Positions 18,045-25,663 of a stretch of 64,000 nt of DNA are shown here, piece after piece. Both the position numbers and the translations under genes were made by a program. The stretch spans positions 59,134-123,133 of the forward strand of contig JAJYMB010000062.1 in the NCBI GenBank assembly GCA_021787365.1, read 5' to 3'. The notes below the pieces were generated by a model. The model was not told the origin of the DNA, searched no databases, and saw only the letters and a list, made by a program, of their open reading frames with translations. Every line of letters starts with the position of its first letter. The stretch's first letter is position 1. Source of the DNA: Actinomycetes bacterium (GTDB lineage Bacteria > Actinomycetota > Acidimicrobiia > Acidimicrobiales > Palsa-688).

Positions 18045-20513
18045 CTACCTCTGGCCGGGGACTTTGGACTGGCCGGGGACTTTGGACTGGCCCGGCCCCT
18101 CGCCGGCAGTGGTGCCGCCGGCGGTCGTGCTGGTGGCGCCCCGGCTGGAGCCGTCCGGGGCAGTGAGAGCGCCACCCGCCCCTTCCCCAGCCGTGGCGGC
18201 AGCGAACTGGGGGGCGGCCGCCGAAGTTGGCTCGGGCTCGGCCACGCTTTCCACCTTTCGCTTGGAGAACGCCACACCGGCCGCGATTATGAGCAGGGCC
18301 ACGATGGCGATGGTGTACCTGGCGGCGTTGTTGTGGCGCAGGGTGAGCACGGTCGGCAGCACGAGCAGGCTGACCAGGTTCATGGACTTGATGAGGGGGT
18401 TGAAGGCCGGGCCGGCAGTGTCCTTGAAAGGGTCCCCCACCGTATCGCCGATCACCGCGGCCTTGTGTGCCTCCGAACCCTTCCCACCCATATGGCCCTC
18501 CTCTATGTACTTCTTGCCGTTGTCCCAGGCACCGCCGGCGTTGTTCATGAAGGCCGCCATGAGCTGGCTGGTGAGTATCGCTGCCGCGAGGAACCCCCCG
18601 AGAGCCAAGTCGCTGATGCCGAAGCCCACGACGACGGGCGCCAGCACGGCGAGCAGCGCCGGCGTGACGAGCTCACGCAGCGACGCCCGGGTGCAGATGT
18701 CGATGACCCGGCCGTACTCGGGGCGTTCGGTGCGGTCCATGATGCCGGGGTGCTCCCTGAACTGGCGGCGCACCTCCTGGACGATGACGCCAGCCGAGCG
18801 GCCCACCGCCCGTATGGCCTCGGACGAGAAGAGGAAGGCGATCGAGCCGCCGATCAACAAGCCGATGAACACCTTGGGGTTGGCGACGTTGATGGCGGTA
18901 GCCACATCCTCGTAGAGGGCGTTGCCCACGGCGTGCAGGTTCAGTTGCTCACCGATCGTCTGGACGAACGCCGCGAAGAGCGCGAGGGCGGCGATCACGG
19001 CCGACCCGATGGCAAAGCCCTTGGTGACGGCCTTGGTCGTGTTGCCTACGGCGTCCAGGTGCTCCATGATCCTCTGGGGTTCGCCTGTGAACTCACCGCT
19101 CATCTCGGCGATGCCGGCGGCATTGTCCGACACGGGGCCGTAGGTGTCCTCCGCCACGACCGACGCGGTTGTGGAGAGCAAGCCGATCCCGATCAAGGAC
19201 ACGAGGTAGAGGCTGAACTGGATGTTGCCGTTGCCGAGGCCGACGGCGAAGGCGATGGCGATGATGATGGCGAGGATGGCCGCCACAGACGACTCGAGGC
19301 CCGAGCTGATCCCCGAGAGGATGGTGGTGGCCGGGCCGGTGCGCGCCGCCTCGGCGATCTCTCGCACCGGGGAGGTCTGGGTCGAGGTGTAGTACTCGGC
19401 CACCCGGCTGACGAGCTGGCCGAGCGCCACGCCGATGACCACGGCCCACCAGACCTTCAGGTTGTGCACGTAGAACTGGGCGACGAAGAAGCTCCCGAGC
19501 AAGGTCATGAGCGACGCCAGGATGAAGCCGCGGTTGATGGGGGCCATAGCCGAGCGGTCGCGCGAAGAGGCGCGCACCGAGTAGACACCGATGATCGACG
19601 CCAGCGCCCCGATCGCCATCACGATGAGAGGGAACGTGATCCCGAACACTTCCCGCCGGCCGATGGCGTGGAACGCGCCTGTGCCGAGGATCAGGGAGGC
19701 CACGAGGACCACCCCGTAGGACTCGAAGAGGTCTGCACCCATACCGGCACAGTCCCCGACGTTGTCGCCCACGTTGTCGGCGATGGTGGCGGCGTTCCTC
19801 GGGTCGTCCTCGGGGATGCCCACCTCCACCTTGCCCACCAAGTCGGCCCCGACGTCGGCGGCCTTGGTGTAAACGCCCCCGCCAACACGCATGAACAGTG
19901 ACAGGAGCGAGCAGCCGAAACCGAAACCCACCAGTATGTCCGTCACGCTGTTCTGGGCCAGCATCACGATCACGGTGACCCCGAGGAGCCCGAAGCCGAC
20001 CACGAACGCCCCCGTGGTGCCACCGGCCCGGATGGCCACCCGCAGCGCCTTGGGCAACGAACCCTCGCGCGCCGCCGCCGCCGTGCGTACGTTGGCCCGC
20101 ACCGCCGTTGTCATCCCTATCAGGCCGGCCAGGCCCGACAGCACGGCACCGACCAGGAAGGCGATCATCCGGTAGAGCCCCGAAAGCCCGAAGGACAGGA
20201 CCGTGTGGCCGGTCAGGGGGTTGGTCACCTTGGAGGCGGTCAGGAACACCAAAACGGCGAGGGGCACGACGACGATGGCAATGGTCCTGAACTGGCGCTT
20301 CAGGTAGGCACCGGCCCCCTCCTCGATCGCCTTGGCAATCTCGACCATAGAAGGGCTGCCCGGGTCGGCAGCCAGCACCTGTCGCCTCAGCACGAACCCT
20401 GCTCCGATGGCTACCAGTGCGCACACCCCGGCGAACGCGAGCCACCCCCAGTCCTCTCCCCTCAAACTGAAGGCTTGGTAGCCGCCCGACGCGGCTGCGA
20501 CGTAGTGAGCCAT
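18045..20513 (-). CDS. hppA: Membrane proton-translocating pyrophosphatase, K+-independent type
   Basis: 822 residues from ATG 20513, with AAAGGAG upstream; the longer frame to 20936 overlaps the dtxR-like gene. About 16 hydrophobic segments and the substrate-binding motif DDPRNAATIADNVGDNVGD identify a V-type PPase, which couples PPi hydrolysis to cation pumping. GNTTKAVTKGFAIGS has Lys where K+-dependent enzymes have Ala, the known mark of the K+-independent H+-pumping class. Residues after about 750 form an unusual Ala/Gly/Ser tail ending in a short SKVPGQ repeat. It begins 14 bp after the dtxR-like stop, and topA begins 6 bp after its own stop. Confidence 0.95.
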   Translation of the reverse strand: MAHYVAAASGGYQAFSLRGEDWGWLAFAGVCALVAIGAGFVLRRQVLAADPGSPSMVEIAKAIEEGAGAYLKRQFRTIAIVVVPLAVLVFLTASKVTNPLTGHTVLSFGLSGLYRMIAFLVGAVLSGLAGLIGMTTAVRANVRTAAAAREGSLPKALRVAIRAGGTTGAFVVGFGLLGVTVIVMLAQNSVTDILVGFGFGCSLLSLFMRVGGGVYTKAADVGADLVGKVEVGIPEDDPRNAATIADNVGDNVGDCAGMGADLFESYGVVLVASLILGTGAFHAIGRREVFGITFPLIVMAIGALASIIGVYSVRASSRDRSAMAPINRGFILASLMTLLGSFFVAQFYVHNLKVWWAVVIGVALGQLVSRVAEYYTSTQTSPVREIAEAARTGPATTILSGISSGLESSVAAILAIIIAIAFAVGLGNGNIQFSLYLVSLIGIGLLSTTASVVAEDTYGPVSDNAAGIAEMSGEFTGEPQRIMEHLDAVGNTTKAVTKGFAIGSAVIAALALFAAFVQTIGEQLNLHAVGNALYEDVATAINVANPKVFIGLLIGGSIAFLFSSEAIRAVGRSAGVIVQEVRRQFREHPGIMDRTERPEYGRVIDICTRASLRELVTPALLAVLAPVVVGFGISDLALGGFLAAAILTSQLMAAFMNNAGGAWDNGKKYIEEGHMGGKGSEAHKAAVIGDTVGDPFKDTAGPAFNPLIKSMNLVSLLVLPTVLTLRHNNAARYTIAIVALLIIAAGVAFSKRKVESVAEPEPTSAAAPQFAAATAGEGAGGALTAPDGSSRGATSTTAGGTTAGEGPGQSKVPGQSKVPGQR

Positions 20514-20527
20514 ACGACTTTCTCCTT

Positions 20528-21256
20528 TTACTGGTCCTCCCCCACGGGCGCCAAGGCGGCACCGAGAAGATGTTGCGGGCCGGGTGACAGCATACGGACA
20601 CGGACCTGGCGCCCGGCTCGCTCGCCCAGGGCCCGCTCGACCCCCCCGACCCGCACGACCACCGGGCCACCGAAGGGCTGCTTGTCTATGACCTCGACCT
20701 CGGCGCCCGGCACCAGCCCCATCTCGCCGAGGAAGGCCACCATGGGCGGGCTGACCGAGCTCGACAGGGCTACCACGGCTCGCGCTCCCGGGTCCAGGTC
20801 GTAGAGCTGGGCCAGCTGCGGGACGCCCTCGGCGCCTTCGCCGGGTATGGGGAACCCGTGAGGGCAGGTGGCCGGCCGGCCGAGGGCGTCGAAGAGACGT
20901 TCCTCTACCTCTTCTGGCAGGTCGTGCTCGAAGCAAGGGGCCAGTTTGTCCGCCTCGGCCCAGCTGTAGCCGAGCAGGTCGGACAACAGCCGTTCGACGA
21001 TGCGGTGCCGGCGTACGACAGCAGCAGCCAGCCTGCGGCCGGCCTCTGAGAGCGCCACCCCCCGGTAGGGGGCGTGGGTGACCAGGCCCTGGGCTACCAT
21101 CCGCTTCACCATCGCGGTGGCAGTGGCGGGCGACACACCTAGGGCCGACGCGAGGTCACCAGTGCGTGCCCAGTCGCCAGCCTCGGGTGTGCGACGCCAG
21201 ATCTCCTTCAGGGCCTCCCGCTGAGGCCGTGTGAGCTCGCCGGGCATCGTGTCCAT
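20528..21256 (-). CDS. DtxR/MntR family metal-dependent transcriptional repressor
   Basis: 242 residues. The N-terminal winged helix (residues about 8-75) contains RTGDLASALGVSPATATAMVKRM. The dimer and metal-binding region follows, with RRHRIVERLLSDLLG, CFEHDLPEEVEERLFDALG and TCPHGFPIP, the usual His/Glu/Cys ligand segments. The last roughly 75 residues form a FeoA/SH3-like domain. Family members sense Fe2+ or Mn2+ and repress uptake genes. It is unusual for such a gene to sit 14 bp upstream of hppA; regulation of that operon, or autoregulation, is inferred. A 101-bp gap separates it from the anti-sigma factor gene. Confidence 0.85.
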   Translation of the reverse strand: MDTMPGELTRPQREALKEIWRRTPEAGDWARTGDLASALGVSPATATAMVKRMVAQGLVTHAPYRGVALSEAGRRLAAAVVRRHRIVERLLSDLLGYSWAEADKLAPCFEHDLPEEVEERLFDALGRPATCPHGFPIPGEGAEGVPQLAQLYDLDPGARAVVALSSSVSPPMVAFLGEMGLVPGAEVEVIDKQPFGGPVVVRVGGVERALGERAGRQVRVRMLSPGPQHLLGAALAPVGEDQ

Positions 21257-21357
21257 ATTTGGTCCGTTGAAAGTTAGGTTTCGCCAGGTCGAAAGTCAAG
21301 GGCCCAGAGGGCGAAAGTCCCGCGGACCAGCTTGCCCCACCCGGTACCTAGGCGCCC

Positions 21358-21867
21358 TCAGCTCTCGGGGGTGAGGGGCGGCAAGCCGGAAAACCTAGAG
21401 ACGTCCATGTAGATCGTGCCGGTGTCGTCCCCGTCGAGCGGGCCCCCGAAGACGGTCATGCGCACCAGGGTGCCTTGCTGCTTACGCACGAAGGCGGCGT
21501 TGTCCACGAGGGTGCGTATGAGAGGGATCCCGAGGCCCCTCTCGAAGTTGAGCCGCCCGGGGTCGGTGAACGGTGGTGGTGAGGTGACCCGGTCCGGGTC
21601 GAAGCCGGGGCCGGAGTCCTCGATACAGACCTCGAGGCGGTCGGGCGACTCCCAGACCTCTACGTGGACAGGGGCGCCCGGGCTGACCAAGCGGTTCGCC
21701 TCTATGGCGTTGGTGCAAGCCTCCGAGACGGCCAGCTTGAGGTCGTCCACCCGCTCGTCGGCGAGCGCTCTCCGCGCGGTCGCGACGGACGCCACCACGA
21801 GGCGCACGATCGCGATGTACTCGGCGCTGGAGGGCACGTCCAGTTCGAGCACAAGGCTGCGCTGCAT
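21358..21867 (-). CDS. RsbW-type anti-sigma factor / serine-protein kinase
   Basis: 169 residues with a GHKL ATPase fold: KLAVSEACTNAIEAN is the N box, CIEDSGPGFDP the G1 box and ERGLGIPLIRTLVD the G2 box. Such proteins bind a sigma factor of the SigB/SigF type and phosphorylate a partner STAS antagonist. The STAS gene ends 12 bp upstream on the same strand, forming the expected partner-switch pair; no sigma factor gene is seen next to it. Confidence 0.85.
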   Translation of the reverse strand: MQRSLVLELDVPSSAEYIAIVRLVVASVATARRALADERVDDLKLAVSEACTNAIEANRLVSPGAPVHVEVWESPDRLEVCIEDSGPGFDPDRVTSPPPFTDPGRLNFERGLGIPLIRTLVDNAAFVRKQQGTLVRMTVFGGPLDGDDTGTIYMDVSRFSGLPPLTPES

Positions 21868-21879
21868 GGGGCCCTCGCG

Positions 21880-22224
21880 TTAGTTGGACGTCGACGCAGC
21901 CTCGTCGGCTGAAGCGAAGATCGAAAAGACGTGGGTGAGGCCGGTGATCTCGAATACCTTCAGGATCCGCTGCTGGGTGCACACGAGCGAAAGGTCGCCG
22001 TCGTGGCTGCGCAGTCGCTTCAAGCCTCCGACCAGGACCCCGAGGCCGGTTGAGTCGAGGAACTCGACACCCTCCAGGTCCACCACCACCTGACGTTTGC
22101 CCTGGCTCACGAGCTCCACCAACTTCTCGCGCAGACGCGGGGCGGTGTACACGTCCACCTCCCCCTTGACGGCGAGCACCGTGTAGGGCTGGCGGCTGTC
22201 ATCTACCTCGAGATCAAGTTCCAT
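21880..22224 (-). CDS. STAS-domain anti-sigma factor antagonist
   Basis: 114 residues from ATG 22224, with AGGAAGG upstream; the longer frame to 22506 overlaps the divergent gene. [15 protein letters not shown] and [21 protein letters not shown] are the STAS core, with Ser58 in DSTG as the predicted phosphorylation site. When unphosphorylated it would bind the downstream RsbW-like kinase and free a sigma factor. The C terminus ([14 protein letters not shown]) fits the family. Confidence 0.88.
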   Translation of the reverse strand: MELDLEVDDSRQPYTVLAVKGEVDVYTAPRLREKLVELVSQGKRQVVVDLEGVEFLDSTGLGVLVGGLKRLRSHDGDLSLVCTQQRILKVFEITGLTHVFSIFASADEAASTSN

Positions 22225-22338
22225 GCGACCGAAGACCTTCCTCGCGACCCCCCTGGGGCCACCTCTTGCTCGTGCCACGCTAGCAGCACCTCCCGCCAGA
22301 TAGGCCGGTCGCGGGCCCAACCGTGGCAGACTCCGCTT

Positions 22339-23148
22339 GTGGGCGCCAAGGCCGCTGCGTTTTTCGACTTGGACAGGACCGTCATCGCCAAGCCTTCCCT
22401 TGCCGCCTTCTCCGGGCCCTTCTACAGGGAAGGCTTGCTCTCCCGCCGCCTGGTGGCGCACGCGCTTTGGGGGCAGGTCCTCTTCGCCCGCTTCGGGGCC
22501 CGCCAAGCGACGATCGAGCGGCTCAGGCTACGGGTACAGCGTCTCACCGAGGGCTGGGAACAAGAACGGGTACGCAGCATCGTGGCCAGCACGCTCGCCC
22601 AGGTGGTCGGCCCCATCACGTACAAAGAAGCCCTCGACCTGATCGCAGAGCACCAGCTCGCCGGGCGCAAGGTCTACATCGTCTCAGCGTCACCGGCCGA
22701 GATCGTCGAGCCTCTGTCCAGGTACCTGGGGGCCGACGGGGCCATCGCCACGAGCGCGGCAGTGAGCGCCGGGCGCTACACGGGCCAGCTGCTCAGGTAC
22801 GCGTTTGGCCCCGAAAAGGCCGACGCCATCCGGGAGGCGGCCGAGCGGGACAACTTGGACTTGACAGGGAGCTGGGCGTACAGCGACTCGGCCACAGACC
22901 TGCCGATGCTCGAGGCAGTCGGCCACCCAGTGGCCGTCAACCCCGACAGGGCGTTGCGGCGGATCGCACGCATGCGGAACTGGCCCATCCTCACGTTTTC
23001 TCAGTTCGCCGTGGTGACGCCGAGCGGGCACCGGCCCCTCCGGGCCGGCCTGGCGGGGGCGAGCGTGGCCGTGGTGCTGGCGGCTGTGGCGCTCTTCTTG
23101 GCGCTGGCTGTAAGGCGCCGCCCCACGGCCGCCATGACCACGATGTGA
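22339..23148 (+). CDS. HAD-superfamily hydrolase, subfamily IB, with C-terminal membrane segment
   Basis: 269 residues from GTG 22339. [13 protein letters not shown] contains the nucleophile motif [18 protein letters not shown] motif II, and [21 protein letters not shown] the metal-binding acid pair (motif IV). The arrangement is that of SerB-like/CicA-type phosphatases. The C terminus ends in one hydrophobic span ([21 protein letters not shown]) and a basic tail, so the enzyme is probably anchored to the membrane with its catalytic domain in the cytoplasm. It is divergent from the STAS gene (114-bp gap). Confidence 0.85.
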   Translation: MGAKAAAFFDLDRTVIAKPSLAAFSGPFYREGLLSRRLVAHALWGQVLFARFGARQATIERLRLRVQRLTEGWEQERVRSIVASTLAQVVGPITYKEALDLIAEHQLAGRKVYIVSASPAEIVEPLSRYLGADGAIATSAAVSAGRYTGQLLRYAFGPEKADAIREAAERDNLDLTGSWAYSDSATDLPMLEAVGHPVAVNPDRALRRIARMRNWPILTFSQFAVVTPSGHRPLRAGLAGASVAVVLAAVALFLALAVRRRPTAAMTTM

Positions 23149-23164
23149 ATCCGGACGGGTGGGG

Positions 23165-23242
23165 CTACGCGGCCCTCAACTTCCTGGCCGCGAATACGCC
23201 TACACCAACGATAAGGGCAATGAGGAACAGCTTCTTGACCAT
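23165..23242 (-). CDS. Predicted 25-residue single-span membrane peptide
   Basis: ATG 23242 to TAG 23165. The peptide starts MVKKLFLIALIVGVG and ends with a basic tail (AARKLRAA), the shape of a tiny inner-membrane protein. It sits in the 127-bp gap after the ferritin-like gene on the same strand (33 bp apart). There is no strong ribosome-binding site. Short MxKKLxxLALxxGxxxxAxKKL-type peptides are common in actinobacteria, which supports it; function is unknown. Confidence 0.45.
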   Translation of the reverse strand: MVKKLFLIALIVGVGVFAARKLRAA

Positions 23243-23275
23243 GCCAACAAGGTAGCGGGACCGGGGGCCCTCGCG

Positions 23276-23878
23276 CTACCGGAAAGGCCGAGCAGTTTGG
23301 TCTCGGAGCAGCAAGGCACGCTCGACGAGCGCGGTCGACGCGGCCGCCTCGGCCACGGCACCCTCGCCTCCGTCGGTGACCAGGCCCACCAGTAGAGCCG
23401 AGCCCTCCCTCCAGTCCGCCACCACGTCCGAAAGGGCCATCGACAGCGCTCGGGCGGTGGGGCGGTCTGCGGAAGGCCCGCAGTCCTGGAGCCACCCTTG
23501 ATAGGCCGCCGCCGAACGGGCCAGGACGACCCGGCAGTGGGCGGCGAGGCGGCCGGCGTCGCCCTGGAGGTCCGAGAGCACGGCCATCGCTGCCTCGGCA
23601 GCCTCTGACGGCGGCCCCACCAACCCCGGCGGCGGCTGGGGCAGGCCTGGGCCGGGATAGGCCTGTACGAGCCGGCCCGGGAGGCGGTCGCGCCACAGTT
23701 CTGCGCGCCAGGCGTGATGCTGGCTGCACGAGTCGAAGTAGAGCTTGCACGGGGCGCTTGCGGCAGTCCGAGCCCAGGCGCCCAGCGCCTCGTACAGCCT
23801 TGCCTCTGCCCAGGCCCACGCACCGGTTCGGAGCGCCACCTGCTCGATCGCAAGCGGCCCCGGGCTAGCGGTAGGCAT
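23276..23878 (-). CDS. Hypothetical helical protein, possibly ferritin-like
   Basis: 200 residues from ATG 23878; the first codons overlap the nadE stop by 14 bp, indicating translational coupling. The sequence is almost all helical, with AWAEARLYEALGAWARTA, CSQHHAWRAELWRDRL, an Ala-rich helix and SMALSDVVADWREGSALL. Spaced Glu and His residues suggest a four-helix ferritin-like bundle, but a full di-iron ligand set is not clear. I do not recognise a specific family. A conserved pairing with nadE would be informative. Confidence 0.6.
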   Translation of the reverse strand: MPTASPGPLAIEQVALRTGAWAWAEARLYEALGAWARTAASAPCKLYFDSCSQHHAWRAELWRDRLPGRLVQAYPGPGLPQPPPGLVGPPSEAAEAAMAVLSDLQGDAGRLAAHCRVVLARSAAAYQGWLQDCGPSADRPTARALSMALSDVVADWREGSALLVGLVTDGGEGAVAEAAASTALVERALLLRDQTARPFR

Positions 23879-25571
23879 TGGTGATGGGCATCCGGCGGTC
23901 GCGGCCAAAGGCCTTGGGTGTCACTCGCACCCCGAGCGGGCTCTGGCGACGCTTGTACTCCGCCTGGTCGACCAGCCTGACCACACGCGCCACCAGCGCT
24001 CCGTCGAAGCCCGCTTCGACGAGCTCGGCGGCTGTCAGGTCGCCCTCGACGTAGGCGCCGAGGACGGGGTCGAGCTCGTCGTAGGGCGGCAGGCTGTCGG
24101 TGTCAAGCTGGCCAGGGCGTAGCTCGGCGGTGGGGGCCTTTTTCAGCACGGCCTCCGGGATGACCTCGCCCCTAGTGTTGCGCCACCGGCAGAGCCGGTA
24201 GACCAGAGTCTTCGGGACGTCCTTTATGACGGCGAAACCGCCCGCGGTGTCCCCGTACAGCGTCGAGTAACCCACTGCCAGCTCGCTCTTGTTGCCCGTC
24301 GTGAGCACGAGCCAGCCGAACTTGTTGGACAGGGCCATGAGCACAATCCCGCGGAGGCGGCTCTGGATGTTTTCTTCTGCCAGCCCGGGTTGGCTCCCCG
24401 CGAAAGAGGTCGCGAGCATGGACGTCATGGCCAGGTGAGCGGGCTCGATCGGGACCGAGCGATAGTCGATACCGAGCCGGGCGGCGAGCTCGCCGGCGTC
24501 GGTGTTGGACGCGTCGCTCGTAAAGCGCGACGGCATTGAGACCCCGTGCACGGCGTCAGGCCCGAGGGCATCGGCAGCGATTGTCGCTACCAGCGAGGAG
24601 TCGATACCCCCCGAAAGCCCCACCACGACGTCGGTGAACCCGTTTTTGTGCACGTAGTCCCTGGTACCGAGGACGAGGGCGGCGTAGATCTCCTCCTCGG
24701 GCCCGAGCGGCGCGGCCCGGGGCGCCGGCAGCGGGGGCTCCTGCCCGGCCCGGGAAACCGCGCTGAGCACGACTTCGGGTAGCGGCGCCGACTTGTGGCG
24801 GCCTCTCGGGTCGAGCAGCCGCTTCCGGTACGTGGGCCGGACCTCGAGGTCGAAGACGGCCACCGCTGGCTCGAACTGCGGCAACGAGGCCCCGAGGTCC
24901 CCGTCAGCGGAAAAGACCATGGAGGCGCCGTCGAAGACGAGCTCGTCTTGGCCACCGACGGTGTTGACATAGACCACAGCACACGAGGCGTCGGCCGCCC
25001 TCGTCGCGAGCATACGGCGGCGCTCGGCCAGGCGTTCCCTGTAGTACGGGGAGGCGTTGATGTTCACGACCAGCTCCGCGCCCGCTGCGGCCTGCGCGCT
25101 CAGGGGCCCGGTAGGGTCCCAGGCATCCTCGCACACCGACACGCCCACACGTACGCCACCGACCAGGTACAGCTCTCTGGCCCCCTGGCCAGGCGCGAAG
25201 TACCTCTGCTCGTCGAAAACCGAGTAATTGGGCAGGTTGCACTTCCGGTAGACGCCCTTCACCTCACCGGCGGTGCACACCGCAGCGGCGTTGTAGAGGT
25301 CGAGGCCTTCGTCGACGAAGCCGACGACCGCCGTGCACCTCTCCGTGGCCTGGGCCACCTTTCCGAGCGCCGCCAGGTTGTCCGACACGAAGCCGGGTTT
25401 CAGCAGGAGGTCCTCGGGCGGGTAACCGGTCACGGCCAGTTCGGGAAAGACGGCGAGGTCGGCACCAGCGGTCTCCGCCTCAAAGAGAGCGCCCGTGATG
25501 CGCTCGACATTGCCCGCGAGGTCGCCCACGACCGGGGCGATCTGGCAAAGGGCGACGCGCAGCCGTGCCAT
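23865..25571 (-). CDS. nadE: Glutamine-dependent NAD+ synthetase
   Basis: 568 residues from ATG 25571 (MARLRVALCQIAPVVGD); the open frame to 25775 overlaps the divergent glnE. The N-terminal nitrilase-like glutaminase domain shows its catalytic triad: Glu in FPELAVTGYPPEDLL, Lys in YRKCNLPNY and Cys in VCEDAWDP. The C-terminal synthetase has the ATP-PPi motif GLSGGIDSSLVATIA. It converts nicotinic acid adenine dinucleotide to NAD+ using ammonia from glutamine. The gene is coupled to the ferritin-like gene downstream. Confidence 0.95.
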   Translation of the reverse strand: MARLRVALCQIAPVVGDLAGNVERITGALFEAETAGADLAVFPELAVTGYPPEDLLLKPGFVSDNLAALGKVAQATERCTAVVGFVDEGLDLYNAAAVCTAGEVKGVYRKCNLPNYSVFDEQRYFAPGQGARELYLVGGVRVGVSVCEDAWDPTGPLSAQAAAGAELVVNINASPYYRERLAERRRMLATRAADASCAVVYVNTVGGQDELVFDGASMVFSADGDLGASLPQFEPAVAVFDLEVRPTYRKRLLDPRGRHKSAPLPEVVLSAVSRAGQEPPLPAPRAAPLGPEEEIYAALVLGTRDYVHKNGFTDVVVGLSGGIDSSLVATIAADALGPDAVHGVSMPSRFTSDASNTDAGELAARLGIDYRSVPIEPAHLAMTSMLATSFAGSQPGLAEENIQSRLRGIVLMALSNKFGWLVLTTGNKSELAVGYSTLYGDTAGGFAVIKDVPKTLVYRLCRWRNTRGEVIPEAVLKKAPTAELRPGQLDTDSLPPYDELDPVLGAYVEGDLTAAELVEAGFDGALVARVVRLVDQAEYKRRQSPLGVRVTPKAFGRDRRMPITNAYR

Positions 25572-25663
25572 ATAAGAGGAGAGTAGGCGGTGGCGGGGGA
25601 AAGCCGAGCTTGTGCCACGACGGGCAACGGTCGCCCGCTTGCACCCGGAGAGGCGCCCAGGTT

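Noticed and set aside
18333..19901. Long plus-strand frame opposite hppA
   Set aside because: Antisense shadow; the pyrophosphatase signature is on the minus strand.
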